Positions 42,666 to 52,153 are shown, counted from the stretch's first letter. The stretch is DNA of 64,000 bases from Chryseobacterium polytrichastri (GCF_900142445.1 NZ_FRAV01000022.1:1-64000), one strand, 5' to 3'. Numbers and translations: made by a program. The notes: generated by a model from the letters alone, not told the origin.

Positions 42666-42673
42666 CAAAAATA
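42666..42673 (-). promoter_or_regulatory. candidate -7 box of ffh
   Basis: TATTTTTG followed by C on the minus strand, 23 bases before the ffh ATG. Confidence 0.5.
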
Positions 42674-42769
42674 AGGAATTTTTGGTAGATGTAAAGTATA
42701 GAACACGTAATATTATATATAAGGATAAAATCATGTGGTTAAAGGCTGTTATATTATAATTAAAAATCT

Positions 42770-42777
42770 TATTTTTG
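42770..42777 (+). promoter_or_regulatory. candidate -7 box upstream of the atp region
   Basis: TATTTTTG followed by C, 60 bases before the small membrane-protein gene that leads into the atp operon. Confidence 0.5.
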
Positions 42778-42837
42778 CGCAAAATAGAAATACGTATCGG
42801 TTTATACAGCCTCTATAAACTGTAAATAAATTTTATA

Positions 42838-43209
42838 ATGAAACTTAATCCTAATATTCTAGTTGTACTAGTATTCTTTTTAACTTTTTTAATTCATTTT
42901 TCTTTATGGAAATTTGTTTACCATTTAGATGAACTCATTATTATTAAATTTTATCTTTTCTTAAGTGTAATGTTTACAATGATGATTACTTTAATTATTT
43001 TAATTAATAGAGTAGCACCGGAATTTTTAGGCTTATCAGTAATAGGATTGATCCTTTTAAAATTCGGATTAATGTACCTTATAAGGAAGAAATTGAATTT
43101 TGAAGTGATTCCTGGGTACAAATTCCATTTTATAATACCATATTTTGTCCTGACAACGCTGCTTACGTATTATGCGATTAAGCTTATTAATCATGACAAA
43201 AAACAGTAA
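42838..43209 (+). CDS. four-helix membrane protein in the AtpI position
   Basis: A 123-residue protein with four predicted membrane helices (residues about 6-26, 35-58, 65-84 and 98-117) separated by short loops. It lies directly before the ATP synthase genes, where many bacteria have atpI, a c-ring assembly factor. I see no convincing AtpI sequence signature, so the assignment rests on topology and place. A separate promoter before atpB suggests it can be transcribed apart from the main operon. Confidence 0.7.
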   Translation: MKLNPNILVVLVFFLTFLIHFSLWKFVYHLDELIIIKFYLFLSVMFTMMITLIILINRVAPEFLGLSVIGLILLKFGLMYLIRKKLNFEVIPGYKFHFIIPYFVLTTLLTYYAIKLINHDKKQ

Positions 43210-43218
43210 AATTATTTA

Positions 43219-43247
43219 TTGAAAATAGAAAAAAAACTCTATTTTTG
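43219..43247 (+). promoter_or_regulatory. promoter of the atpBEFHAG operon
   Basis: TTG (43219-43221), 18 bases, TATTTTTG followed by C (43240-43247): a full Bacteroidota promoter, 21 bases before the atpB ATG. Confidence 0.6.
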
Positions 43248-43268
43248 CACAACGAAAAAAACCTATCA

Positions 43269-44369
43269 ATGTTAAAGAAATTTGCAGTTTTATTCTACAG
43301 TATTTTTGTATTAAGTTTAGTGTCTGCGCAACATGGCGAGACGAATGCTGTAGCTGCTCCAACTCAAGAGTTGTCAGAAAAAGACAAAGTAAGTAAAGAA
43401 AACAGAGAGTACATCAATCATCACTTGTTGGATGCTCACGATTTTACATTGATGGTTGACAAAGACGGTCACCACCTTGGTTTTCCACTTCCTGTTATTT
43501 TTTATGATAACGGTTTCCACTCTTTCATGAGTAATAGTAAAGAAGGATTCATCCACGGTAAGCCTACTGAAGTTGATGGTTCACATTATGTATTACATCA
43601 CGAAAAAATCTACAAAACAGATGCAACTGGAAAACTAGATTTAGATAAGGATGGTTATCCTACTAATGAAAAACCATTAGATCTTTCAATTACAAAGAGT
43701 GTTCTTATCCTTATAGTAGTATCAATCTTTATGCTAGTTTTATTCGCAGGAATGGCTAAGTCATATAAGAAGTCAGTTGTTCCTACAGGAGCTGCTAGAT
43801 TCTTCGAGCCATTGATTATCTTTGTAAGAGACGAAGTTGCTATTCCAAACATCGGACATAAGTATAAAAGATTCATGGGATACTTATTAACAGTGTTCTT
43901 CTTTATATTATTCTTAAACGTATTAGGATTAATGCCTTTCGGGATTAATGTTACAGGTAATATTACAATGACATTCTTCTTGGCTATCCTTACGTATCTA
44001 ATTACTACATTCTCTGCGAATAAAGATTATTGGAAACACATCTTCTGGATGCCGGGAGTTCCTGTACCAATGAAATTGATCATGTTACCAATTGAATTAT
44101 TGGGAACAATAACTAAGCCTTTCGCATTGATGATTCGTCTTTTTGCAAACATGACCGCAGGACACATTGTAGTAATGAGTTTGATCGGATTGATCTATGT
44201 ATTTAAGAATTTTGCAGCAGGTGTTGCATTCCCATTCTTAACATTAGTAATCTATTTATTGGAAGTATTAGTAGCTTTCTTACAGGCTTATATCTTTACA
44301 ATGCTATCAGCTTTGTTTATCGGAATGGCTGTACAAGAGCATGAGCATGAACACCATGCTGCTCACTAA
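43269..44369 (+). CDS. atpB: ATP synthase Fo subunit a, extended N-terminus
   Basis: A 366-residue subunit a of the proton channel. I start at the ATG at 43269, not the TTG at 43245 that overlaps the promoter. The first 22 residues form a signal peptide ending in LVSAQ, and residues 23-150 are a hydrophilic, His-rich domain that lies outside the membrane; this is longer than the E. coli form but known in this phylum. The core channel follows, with the essential Arg in LMIRLFANMTAGHIVV. The C-terminus is His/Glu-rich (EHEHEHH). Confidence 0.94.
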   Translation: MLKKFAVLFYSIFVLSLVSAQHGETNAVAAPTQELSEKDKVSKENREYINHHLLDAHDFTLMVDKDGHHLGFPLPVIFYDNGFHSFMSNSKEGFIHGKPTEVDGSHYVLHHEKIYKTDATGKLDLDKDGYPTNEKPLDLSITKSVLILIVVSIFMLVLFAGMAKSYKKSVVPTGAARFFEPLIIFVRDEVAIPNIGHKYKRFMGYLLTVFFFILFLNVLGLMPFGINVTGNITMTFFLAILTYLITTFSANKDYWKHIFWMPGVPVPMKLIMLPIELLGTITKPFALMIRLFANMTAGHIVVMSLIGLIYVFKNFAAGVAFPFLTLVIYLLEVLVAFLQAYIFTMLSALFIGMAVQEHEHEHHAAH

Positions 44370-44418
44370 TAAAAGAGTTAAATAAAATAGTAAAACAAAT
44401 TTTTTAAAATTATATATT

Positions 44419-44613
44419 ATGGAAATTCCTAAAATTGTAGGTGCTGGTATCGTTGTATTAGGTGTTGGTATTGGTCTTGGTAAAATCGGAGCTGCTGCTC
44501 TAGAAGCTATCGCTAGACAACCAGAACAATCTGGAAAAATTCAAACAGCTATGCTTATCGCTGCTGCACTTGTTGAAGGTGTTGCGTTTGCTGCTCTTTT
44601 CGCGGTAAACTAA
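44419..44613 (+). CDS. atpE: ATP synthase Fo subunit c
   Basis: A 64-residue hairpin of two membrane helices that forms the rotor ring. The ion-binding carboxylate E53 is in ALVEGVAFAAL, and the polar loop with ARQPEQ (32-37) binds subunits gamma and epsilon. The residue after the glutamate is Gly, so the usual sodium-site Ser/Thr pair is not present and proton coupling is likely. A strong hairpin follows the gene. Confidence 0.96.
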   Translation: MEIPKIVGAGIVVLGVGIGLGKIGAAALEAIARQPEQSGKIQTAMLIAAALVEGVAFAALFAVN

Positions 44614-44622
44614 TTAAAATTA

Positions 44623-44659
44623 AACCATTACCCGTAACGGTTGGTTACAGGTAATGGTT
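44623..44659 (+). other. hairpin between atpE and atpF
   Basis: AACCATTAC (44623-44631) pairs with GTAATGGTT (44651-44659) around an inner GTAAC/GTTAC stem (44634-44638, 44644-44648). There is no T run after it, so it is not a normal terminator. It starts 10 bases after the atpE stop and could raise the level of the c-subunit segment of the transcript. Confidence 0.65.
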
Positions 44660-44698
44660 ATTTAAGAAAAAAGTAATAATTTTTTATACATTAATATA

Positions 44699-45196
44699 AT
44701 GGAATTAATTCATCAGTTTTCATCAGGATTATTTATTATCCAGTCTGTTATTTTTCTAGCACTATTATTTCTGTTAGGTAAATTCGCTTGGAAACCTATT
44801 TTAAAATCTATTAATGATAGAGAAACTTCTATTGTTGACGCTTTGAATCAAGCTAAATTGGCTAGAAAAGAAATGGAAACATTAAAAGAAGATAACGAAA
44901 GAATCATTCGCGAAGCTAAAATCGAAAGAGATGCTATCCTTAAAGAAGCTAGAGAAATTAAAGATAGAATCGTAGGTGAAGCTAAAGATGCTGCTAAAAC
45001 TGAAGGAGATAAATTGATCGAAGCTGCGAAACAGACTATCAATGCTGAGAAAAATGCTGCAATGGCAGACATCAAATCTCAAATTGGTACTTTATCTGTA
45101 AACATTGCTGAATCTATTTTGAAGCAAAAATTAGACAACAACGAAGCTCAGAACGAGTTGGTTCAAAATTATTTAAACAAATCTAATCTTAACTAA
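44699..45196 (+). CDS. atpF: ATP synthase Fo subunit b
   Basis: A 165-residue stator protein. One N-terminal membrane helix (about residues 8-27, SGLFIIQSVIFLALLFLLG) precedes a long charged helix rich in Glu, Lys and Ala that dimerises (residues 35-140). It links subunit a to the delta subunit on F1. It follows atpE after 85 bases and precedes atpH by 2 bases. Confidence 0.94.
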   Translation: MELIHQFSSGLFIIQSVIFLALLFLLGKFAWKPILKSINDRETSIVDALNQAKLARKEMETLKEDNERIIREAKIERDAILKEAREIKDRIVGEAKDAAKTEGDKLIEAAKQTINAEKNAAMADIKSQIGTLSVNIAESILKQKLDNNEAQNELVQNYLNKSNLN

Positions 45197-45198
45197 GA

Positions 45199-45738
45199 AT
45201 GCTTACATCTAAAGTAGCTAAAAGATACGCGCAGGGTTTGCTTGAGTTCACTAATGAAACAGGTCAAACAGCTACTGTATTTTCTGAAATGAAAGATGTT
45301 GCGAAATTGATGTCTCAATCTACGGATTTGAACAAATTTTTCTTAACACCTTACATTGATGCTAAAAAGAAAGTAGAGGTAGCAAAAGAGATTTTCAAAA
45401 GCTTGTCGGCTTCTTCTCAAAATTTAATCACATTGGTTATCAGACATGGTCGTGAAAACCAATTGAAAAATATTGCTCAGGAATACATCAACAAAGTTGA
45501 AGATATTAATGGGGTACAAAGAATAACTCTTACGACTGCAACTCAACTTTCGAAAGAAAATATCGATCAGATATTAAGTTCTACAAACTTAGTAAAAGCA
45601 GGTTCAAACTTTGATTTGAAGCTAAATGTAAATCCTGATCTTTTAGGAGGTTACATTTTAAGAGTAGGAGATCAGCAGGTAGATGCCTCTGTGAAAACTA
45701 AGCTTAATCACATTAAAAAAGATTTTCAGTTAAATTAA
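45199..45738 (+). CDS. atpH: ATP synthase F1 subunit delta
   Basis: A 179-residue peripheral stalk protein. The N-terminal SKVAKRYAQGLLEFTNETGQ and the C-terminal DPDLLGGYILRVGDQQVDAS type motif (here NPDLLGGYILRVGDQ) are the family signatures. It ties F1 to the b dimer. The ATG lies 2 bases after the atpF stop, so the pair is translationally coupled. Confidence 0.94.
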   Translation: MLTSKVAKRYAQGLLEFTNETGQTATVFSEMKDVAKLMSQSTDLNKFFLTPYIDAKKKVEVAKEIFKSLSASSQNLITLVIRHGRENQLKNIAQEYINKVEDINGVQRITLTTATQLSKENIDQILSSTNLVKAGSNFDLKLNVNPDLLGGYILRVGDQQVDASVKTKLNHIKKDFQLN

Positions 45739-45756
45739 GACAAAAACAACCATACA

Positions 45757-47334
45757 ATGGCAGAAATAAATCCGGCAGAAGTATCTGCGATCTTAAAACA
45801 GCAATTGGCCAACTTCGATACTCAATCAAACGTTGAGGAAGTAGGTACAGTTTTAACCATCGGTGATGGTATTGCTCGTGTATACGGGTTAGAAAACGTA
45901 CAATACGGAGAGTTGGTGAAATTTTCTAGTGATGTAGAAGGTATTGTACTTAACCTTGAAGAAGACAACGTAGGTGTTGCTTTACTTGGTGAAAGTAAAT
46001 TAGTAAAAGAAGGAGACACCGTAAGAAGAACAAACAGAATCTCTTCTATTAAAGTAGGAGAAGGTATGTTAGGTAGAGTAGTTGATACTCTTGGTAATCC
46101 TATCGATGGGAAAGGTCCTATCTCTGGTGAGTTATATGAAATGCCATTGGAAAGAAAGGCTCCTGGAGTTATCTTCAGACAGCCGGTAACTGAGCCTTTA
46201 CAAACAGGTATCGTTGCTATTGACTCTATGATTCCTGTAGGAAGAGGTCAGAGAGAGCTTATCATTGGTGACAGACAGACAGGTAAAACTACTGTTGCTA
46301 TTGATACGATCATCAACCAAAAAGAATTTTTTGACGCTGGGCAACCAGTATATTGTATATATGTTGCAATTGGGCAAAAAGCTTCTACAGTAGCACAAAT
46401 CGTTAAAACGCTTTCTGATAAAGGAGCTTTGGCGTATACTGTAATCGTTGCTGCTAACGCATCAGATCCAGTTCCAATGCAGGTATATTCTGCAATGGCA
46501 GGTGCATCTATTGGTGAGTTCTTCAGAGACACTGGTAGACCGGCATTAATCATTTATGATGATTTATCTAAACAAGCGGTAGCTTACCGTGAGCTTTCTC
46601 TTCTATTGAGAAGACCACCGGGACGTGAGGCTTACCCTGGAGACGTTTTCTATCTTCACTCAAGATTATTGGAAAGAGCTGCAAAAGTAATCGCTGATGA
46701 TAAAATTGCTAGCCAAATGAATGATTTACCTGAGTCTTTAAGACCAATCGTAAAAGGTGGTGGTTCATTAACTGCACTTCCAATTATCGAAACTCAGGCT
46801 GGTGACGTTTCTGCGTATATTCCAACTAACGTAATCTCTATTACTGACGGACAGATCTTCTTGGAGTCTGACTTGTTCAACTCAGGGGTTCGTCCTGCAA
46901 TCAACGTAGGGATCTCTGTATCGAGAGTAGGAGGTAACGCTCAGATCAAATCAATGAAAAAAGTTTCTGGTACTCTTAAATTAGACCAGGCTCAATATAA
47001 AGAATTGGAAGCGTTTGCTAAATTCGGTTCTGATCTTGATGCTTCTACTTTAGCAGTTATCTCTAAAGGAGAAAGAAACGTAGAGCTTCTTAAGCAACCA
47101 GTAAATTCTCCACTTCCTGTAGATAGCCAAGTTGCTATGATTTATGCCGGTACAGAGAACTTAATGAGAAACGTTCCTATCAAAAAAGTAAAAGAATTCC
47201 AAATTGAGTATATCGCGTTCTTAAGATCTAAGCATCCTGAAACAATGGCTGCTCTTAAAGCTGGAAAGATCGACAACGATATTACAGCTGTTCTTAAGCA
47301 GGCGGCTAACGATTTAGCTTCTAAATATAACTAA
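45757..47334 (+). CDS. atpA: ATP synthase F1 subunit alpha
   Basis: A 525-residue alpha subunit. The Walker A motif GDRQTGKT is in the nucleotide-binding domain (near residue 170), the alpha-specific [20 protein letters not shown] follows, and the arginine finger lies in [10 protein letters not shown]. It binds non-catalytic nucleotides; the catalytic beta subunit is not in this operon. An 84-base spacer with an inverted repeat separates it from atpG. Confidence 0.97.
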   Translation: MAEINPAEVSAILKQQLANFDTQSNVEEVGTVLTIGDGIARVYGLENVQYGELVKFSSDVEGIVLNLEEDNVGVALLGESKLVKEGDTVRRTNRISSIKVGEGMLGRVVDTLGNPIDGKGPISGELYEMPLERKAPGVIFRQPVTEPLQTGIVAIDSMIPVGRGQRELIIGDRQTGKTTVAIDTIINQKEFFDAGQPVYCIYVAIGQKASTVAQIVKTLSDKGALAYTVIVAANASDPVPMQVYSAMAGASIGEFFRDTGRPALIIYDDLSKQAVAYRELSLLLRRPPGREAYPGDVFYLHSRLLERAAKVIADDKIASQMNDLPESLRPIVKGGGSLTALPIIETQAGDVSAYIPTNVISITDGQIFLESDLFNSGVRPAINVGISVSRVGGNAQIKSMKKVSGTLKLDQAQYKELEAFAKFGSDLDASTLAVISKGERNVELLKQPVNSPLPVDSQVAMIYAGTENLMRNVPIKKVKEFQIEYIAFLRSKHPETMAALKAGKIDNDITAVLKQAANDLASKYN

Positions 47335-47346
47335 AATTAGTTGATG

Positions 47347-47409
47347 ATTGTTGGTTGATAGTTGACGGAATTTTCTAAAACTAGCAACCAACAACCGACA
47401 ACCAACAAC
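47347..47409. repeat. imperfect inverted repeat in the atpA-atpG spacer
   Basis: Left arm about 47347-47365 (ATTGTTGGTTGATAGTTG) is partly complementary to the right arm 47385-47409 (begins CAACCAACAACCGACAACC). The right arm itself contains CAACCAACAAC twice. It lies in the transcript, between the atpA stop and the atpG start. Confidence 0.65.
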
Positions 47410-47418
47410 TAACCCAAT

Positions 47419-48288
47419 ATGGCAAACTTAAAAGAAATACGAGGAAGAATCAGTTCAATTTCATCTACGATGCAAATCACGCGTGCTATGAAAATGGTTT
47501 CGGCAGCGAAGCTTAAAAAAGCACAGGATGCAATCGTAATGTTAAGACCTTATTCTGAAAAACTACAGGAGATTATCCAGAATGTAAATTCTAGTTCAGA
47601 TCCTGATCAGGTTTCTATTTATGCTCAAAAAAGAGAAGTTAAAAAAGTACTTTTCATCGCTGTTACTTCAAACAGAGGTTTGGCGGGTGCTTTCAACTCA
47701 TCTATTGTAAAAGAACTTAATATTCAGTTTGATAAGAACGCTCAATACGATGTTGAAGTTCTTACAATTGGTAAAAAAGCTCATGATGCTGTAAGAAGAA
47801 CTCGTACAGTATATGCTAATGGAAGTAATGTTTTTGATAATTTGACTTTTGAAGCAGTTTCTAATCTTACTGAAGCAGTAATGAGTAGTTTCGTGGAAGG
47901 TAAGTTTGACGAAGTTTATTTAATTTATAATAAATTTGTTAATGCTGCTACTCAGGAAGTTACTACTGAGCAAGTTCTTCCTATTCATATGGCAGAAGTT
48001 GATGCAACAAAACCTCAAGTAGAAACAGATTATATTTTTGAGCCAAACAAAGCTGAGATCTTAGATAATTTGATTCCAAAGTCTATTAAAACTCAGGTTT
48101 TCAAAGGTGTTTTAGATTCTGTAGCATCTGAACATGGAGCGAGAATGACTGCAATGCACAAAGCAACAGACAATGCTCAATCTATGAAAAATGATTTAGT
48201 AATCTATTACAACAAAGCAAGACAGGCTGCTATTACAAATGAGATCCTAGAGATCGTTTCTGGAGCAGAAGCCTTGAAAAATTCGTAA
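47419..48288 (+). CDS. atpG: ATP synthase F1 subunit gamma
   Basis: A 289-residue central shaft. N-terminal MANLKEIRGRISSISSTMQI and the C-terminal EIVSGAEAL helix match the family; ITRAMKMVSAAKLKKAQ is the conserved first helix. It rotates with the c ring inside alpha3beta3. It is the last gene of the operon, followed by a terminator; atpD and atpC are absent here. Confidence 0.95.
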   Translation: MANLKEIRGRISSISSTMQITRAMKMVSAAKLKKAQDAIVMLRPYSEKLQEIIQNVNSSSDPDQVSIYAQKREVKKVLFIAVTSNRGLAGAFNSSIVKELNIQFDKNAQYDVEVLTIGKKAHDAVRRTRTVYANGSNVFDNLTFEAVSNLTEAVMSSFVEGKFDEVYLIYNKFVNAATQEVTTEQVLPIHMAEVDATKPQVETDYIFEPNKAEILDNLIPKSIKTQVFKGVLDSVASEHGARMTAMHKATDNAQSMKNDLVIYYNKARQAAITNEILEIVSGAEALKNS

Positions 48289-48310
48289 AGAATTAATTTA
48301 ACATACTATT

Positions 48311-48339
48311 AAAGCATCGATATCCTCGATGCTTTTTTT
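48311..48339 (+). terminator. intrinsic terminator of the atp operon
   Basis: AAAGCATCGA/TCGATGCTTT perfect 10-bp stem with a 5-base loop, followed by T7. Confidence 0.88.
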
Positions 48340-48392
48340 GTTATTTTTATTTTGTATATCTTTGTAGTCAATTAAATATATATAATTTCTAA

Positions 48393-49751
48393 ATGGACTC
48401 GGACATAGTCAGGCTTTTGTTAGCCTTGTTTCTAGTATTACTTAATGGCTTTTTCGTAGCCGCAGAATTTTCAATTGTTAAAGTTCGTTATTCACAAATC
48501 CAATTAAAAGCAGCCGAAGGTAATTCTATGGCTAAGCAGGCAGAGCATATTATCAAGCATCTTGATGAATATCTTTCTGCTACTCAGTTAGGTATCACAT
48601 TGGCATCGCTAGCATTGGGTTGGGTAGGAGAAAGTGCTCTCCACCATGTTGTAGACAATATTTTCCACACGTTGGAAGTAGAATTGGCTCAAACAACAAT
48701 CACCACAATTTCGGTGGTTACCAGTTTTGTTTTAATTACGGTGATGCATATTGTATTTGGAGAGCTTATTCCAAAATCAATTGCCATCAGAAAATCGGAA
48801 GCAACTACAATGGCAACAGCAGTTCCGTTGAGAGTTTTTTATACAGTGTTTAAACCATTTATTTGGTTGATGAATTTAATGTCTAATACTTTTTTACGAT
48901 TAGTAAAGATACATCCTGCATCTGAACAGGAAATTCACTCTACTGAAGAACTTCAGCTTTTGGTAAAACAAAGTGCTGATAGCGGTGAAATTGAAGAAGA
49001 GAACTATGAGATCATTAAAAATGCATTTGATTTTACAGATCATTCTGCAAAGCAGATCATGGTTCCCAGACAGAATATTACATCAATTGATTTTGAGGAA
49101 GCTATTGATGAAATAATTAATAAAATTATGGATAGCGGGTATTCTAGAATTCCTGTTTATCTTAATTCTATTGATAATGTGATTGGTATTTTATATACAA
49201 AAGAAATTATCAGAGAGTTTGTTAAAAGAAAAGGCGAAATTAATCATGATGATCTGAAAGAAATGATGCGTGATGCATTCTTTGTGGTAGGAAGTAAGAA
49301 AATTTCTGATTTATTAAAGATTTTCCAACAAAAGAAACAGCATTTAGCTATTGTAATTGACGAATTTGGTGGTACCGAAGGAATCATCACACTTGAAGAT
49401 ATTTTAGAAGAATTGGTAGGCGAAATTCAGGATGAAGAGGATGATGAAGAAAAATTAGTAGATAAGATTGCTGAAAACACATATTGGGTACAGGCTACAC
49501 AACCTTTAGACGAGATCAACGAGCATTTGCCTAAAAAATTACCTCTTTCTGAAGAAAGTGAATATAACTCATTGGCCGGTCTTATTCTTCATGAATTGCA
49601 AGATATCCCGGAAGAGAACCAAGAATTTGACTTGTTGAATTATCATTTCAAAATTTTGAAAATGAATAATAAAAGCGTAGAGCTTGTAGAATTGGTTTAC
49701 GAAGGACCAAACACTGTGAGTGATCTCGCAGATAAATTAGGAGAAGCTTAA
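48393..49751 (+). CDS. CNNM/CorC-type membrane protein with CBS domains
   Basis: A 452-residue protein of the hemolysin C/CNNM family. The N-terminal DUF21 domain has four hydrophobic segments (residues about 3-25, 60-80, 95-120 and 130-150). Two CBS domains follow (about 210-335, with IMVPRQNITSIDF and AIVIDEFGGTEGIITLED), and a C-terminal CorC_HlyC domain. Family members affect Mg2+/Co2+ export or regulation; the named haemolysin activity is doubtful. clpS follows after 13 bases, perhaps in one transcript. Confidence 0.9.
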   Translation: MDSDIVRLLLALFLVLLNGFFVAAEFSIVKVRYSQIQLKAAEGNSMAKQAEHIIKHLDEYLSATQLGITLASLALGWVGESALHHVVDNIFHTLEVELAQTTITTISVVTSFVLITVMHIVFGELIPKSIAIRKSEATTMATAVPLRVFYTVFKPFIWLMNLMSNTFLRLVKIHPASEQEIHSTEELQLLVKQSADSGEIEEENYEIIKNAFDFTDHSAKQIMVPRQNITSIDFEEAIDEIINKIMDSGYSRIPVYLNSIDNVIGILYTKEIIREFVKRKGEINHDDLKEMMRDAFFVVGSKKISDLLKIFQQKKQHLAIVIDEFGGTEGIITLEDILEELVGEIQDEEDDEEKLVDKIAENTYWVQATQPLDEINEHLPKKLPLSEESEYNSLAGLILHELQDIPEENQEFDLLNYHFKILKMNNKSVELVELVYEGPNTVSDLADKLGEA

Positions 49752-49764
49752 AAATAATTAAATA

Positions 49765-50070
49765 ATGATTTTTTATAACAGTATAAAAGATTACGAAGAT
49801 CCGAAACGTCAATATGAAGAAGAAGTCCTCGTACTAGATGAAACAGATGATGTTTATAAACTAATCTTACATAATGATGACATTCACACATTTGATTATG
49901 TGATTGATTGTTTGATGGAAATTTGCAAACATACTTTAGAACAAGCCGAACAATGCACTATTTTGATACATTATAAAGGAAAATGCACGGTGAAAACAGG
50001 ATCTATGGATGTTTTAAAACCCATGCATGAAAGACTGCTTTCGAGGGAATTAACAAGTGAAATCGTATAA
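49765..50070 (+). CDS. clpS: ATP-dependent Clp protease adaptor ClpS
   Basis: A 101-residue adaptor that hands N-degron substrates to ClpAP/ClpCP. The core YKLILHNDDIHTFDYVIDCL matches the ClpS signature, with the Asn-Asp-Asp substrate pocket. The C-terminal segment KPMHERLLSRELTSEIV lies past the fold and probably contacts the unfoldase. It follows the CNNM gene by 13 bases, and a terminator is placed directly after it. Confidence 0.92.
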   Translation: MIFYNSIKDYEDPKRQYEEEVLVLDETDDVYKLILHNDDIHTFDYVIDCLMEICKHTLEQAEQCTILIHYKGKCTVKTGSMDVLKPMHERLLSRELTSEIV

Positions 50071-50074
50071 ATCT

Positions 50075-50102
50075 AAACTCTAACAATTGTTAGAGTTTTT
50101 TT
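50075..50102 (+). terminator. intrinsic terminator after clpS
   Basis: AAACTCTAAC/GTTAGAGTTT perfect 10-bp stem with a 4-base loop and long T run. Confidence 0.88.
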
Positions 50103-50201
50103 GTTTTTTTAATTAAATTCATTTTTATGTGAAATAATATTATTGAAATAAATGAATTTCAATAATGTTTTACTATTTTAGAGTACTTAAAAAAGCATTA
50201 T

Positions 50202-52046
50202 ATGAAATTAAAAATTAATTCTTTAATCTTGGGTTGTGTTATTTCCTGTTCAGGATTACTAGCTCAGGAATCATCTTTAGAAGCTCCGGCAAAAAGATGG
50301 ATTAATGAAAATTCGAGAAGTTTGGGTATTCAAAGCTTCAGCCAACTACAATTAAACTTTGTAAAGAAAGGAAATGCGGGCGAGACTTTGCGCTTCCAGC
50401 AGATGATTAAAAATGTGCCTGTTTTTCAATCAGAAATTGTAGTACATTTTAATAAAGAAGGAAAGATTACATATACTTCTTCGGAAAGTTTGAAAAAACA
50501 GATAAAAGATATTAATATAAACCCTTCTTTTACAAATTCAGAAGCTCTTAAGAAGGCTCATGTAGCTTCAAACACGAAAGGAGAAATAACTTTTGAAGAA
50601 AACAAACTGTTCGTTTATCTTACAGAAGCAGGTGATACAAAGCTTGTTTACAGAGTTCTTACAAGTTCTCATGATCATCCGGGAAGCTGGGAAACAATTG
50701 TAGATGCACAAAACGGAAATGTATTGAGCGTAAAAGATATCGCCAATTATCATCATGATAAAAATGAGAATCCAAAACCTTCAAAAAAAAATCAAAAGAA
50801 AGAAATAAGCGCTAAGAAAGTTCTTGTTTCAGGTTCGGGATATATTTTCAATCCGGATCCGCTTTCTAAAATGCAGATGGCTTATGGAGGGCAGTATGTA
50901 GATAATAATGATGCTACCAATCCTAGCCTTGATGCGGCCAGATCTTTAGTTACCATTCCAGAATTAGATTTTACAGCAGGAGTATATAAGTTAAAAGGAT
51001 CTTATGCTGAAATTAAAGATCTTGAGACACCTTCTACAGGGCTATTTACTCAGGCTACGAATCAATTCTTATTCAATAGAAATGATCAGGGATTTGAAGC
51101 TGTAAATGCCTATTGGCATATCGATAACAGCTTACGTTACATTAATGAAACATTAAATATTGTTTGTAAACCATTAACCAATGAAGGAATATTATGGTAT
51201 GATCCACATGGTTTGGATGGGGATGATAATTCTTATTACAATAATGGAAGATTAGTTTTTGGAGAAGGAGGGGTAGATGATGCTGAAGATGCAGACGTTG
51301 TTTTGCATGAATTAGGGCATGGGCTCCACGATTGGTTAACCAATGGAAGTTTGTCTCAGGTTCAGGGGCTAAGTGAAGGCTGCGGAGACTATTGGGCGCA
51401 ATCATACAGCAGAAGCTTAGGTCAGTGGCCTTCATCTACACCAGCTTATAATTGGATGTTCAGTTGGGATGGGCATAATGAATATTGGTCAGGAAGAATT
51501 ACAAACTATTCTGTTTTGTATCCGGGATCAGGAGCAATCCATACAAGAGGGCAAATATGGGCTTCCGCTTTGATGAGAATATATGATAAGATTGGAAGAG
51601 CAAAAACGGATAGAGCCTTTTTAGAAGGATTAACAATGACGGATTCAAGTACGAATCAGCAAAATGCAGCTATTGCAGTAAGACAGGCTGCTATTGATAT
51701 GCTTGGGCAATTCGGATTCGCGTGTGGGGATATCACAACAATGACCCAAGAATTTACTGCTGCAGGATATGTTTTACCGGCGTACAATTGTGTACTAAGC
51801 GTAGATGATGTTGCTAAAAAAGAAGTAATTGCTATCTATCCGAATCCTGTTTCTGATATTTTGAATATTTCAATGAAAATAAATAAAGAGGAAAAAGTAG
51901 AGATCTACAATATGGAAGGAAGAAAAGTCTTAGAAACAACCATTAATAATGGTAAAAATACAATTAATGTTTCTCACCTTCAAACAGGTGACTATATTTT
52001 GAGTAGTAAAGGACTAGGTTTATCTACCAAATTTATCAAAAAATAA
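50202..52046 (+). CDS. secreted zinc metalloprotease with T9SS sorting domain
   Basis: A 614-residue exported protease. Signal peptide 1-21 (ISCSGLLAQ). Residues 25-185 are an FTP/PepSY-like propeptide. The catalytic part has the zinc motif HELGH at 369-373 and the third ligand E392 in LSEGCGDYW, placing it in the gluzincin clan (M36-like). The last 70 residues (from AIYPNPVSDILNISMK) are a type IX secretion sorting domain ending in KFIKK. It should be exported to the surface or medium and cut free of the tail. Confidence 0.88.
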   Translation: MKLKINSLILGCVISCSGLLAQESSLEAPAKRWINENSRSLGIQSFSQLQLNFVKKGNAGETLRFQQMIKNVPVFQSEIVVHFNKEGKITYTSSESLKKQIKDININPSFTNSEALKKAHVASNTKGEITFEENKLFVYLTEAGDTKLVYRVLTSSHDHPGSWETIVDAQNGNVLSVKDIANYHHDKNENPKPSKKNQKKEISAKKVLVSGSGYIFNPDPLSKMQMAYGGQYVDNNDATNPSLDAARSLVTIPELDFTAGVYKLKGSYAEIKDLETPSTGLFTQATNQFLFNRNDQGFEAVNAYWHIDNSLRYINETLNIVCKPLTNEGILWYDPHGLDGDDNSYYNNGRLVFGEGGVDDAEDADVVLHELGHGLHDWLTNGSLSQVQGLSEGCGDYWAQSYSRSLGQWPSSTPAYNWMFSWDGHNEYWSGRITNYSVLYPGSGAIHTRGQIWASALMRIYDKIGRAKTDRAFLEGLTMTDSSTNQQNAAIAVRQAAIDMLGQFGFACGDITTMTQEFTAAGYVLPAYNCVLSVDDVAKKEVIAIYPNPVSDILNISMKINKEEKVEIYNMEGRKVLETTINNGKNTINVSHLQTGDYILSSKGLGLSTKFIKK

Positions 52047-52065
52047 GAGTGTAAAATATCTATTG

Positions 52066-52096
52066 AAATCCGGTGTTTTGAGCATCGGATTTTTTT
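52066..52096 (+). terminator. terminator of the metalloprotease gene
   Basis: AAATCCGGTG/CATCGGATTT stem with one G-U and T7. Confidence 0.8.
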
Positions 52097-52125
52097 ATTG
52101 GGTAAATTCCGTCACCATTATTTTA

Positions 52126-52153
52126 TTTGCATTGATCTAAAATGGTATATTTG
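52126..52153 (+). promoter_or_regulatory. promoter of udk
   Basis: TTTG (52126-52129), 16 bases, TATATTTG (52146-52153), 26 bases before the udk ATG. The spacing is slightly short for the class. Confidence 0.5.

Noticed and set aside
43245..43268. TTG start for atpB
   Set aside because: It lies on the -7 box of the operon promoter; the ATG at 43269 opens a clean signal peptide.
43269..48288. ATP synthase operon damaged by loss of atpD and atpC
   Set aside because: Separate loci for beta and epsilon are normal in Bacteroidota, so absence here is not a deletion.
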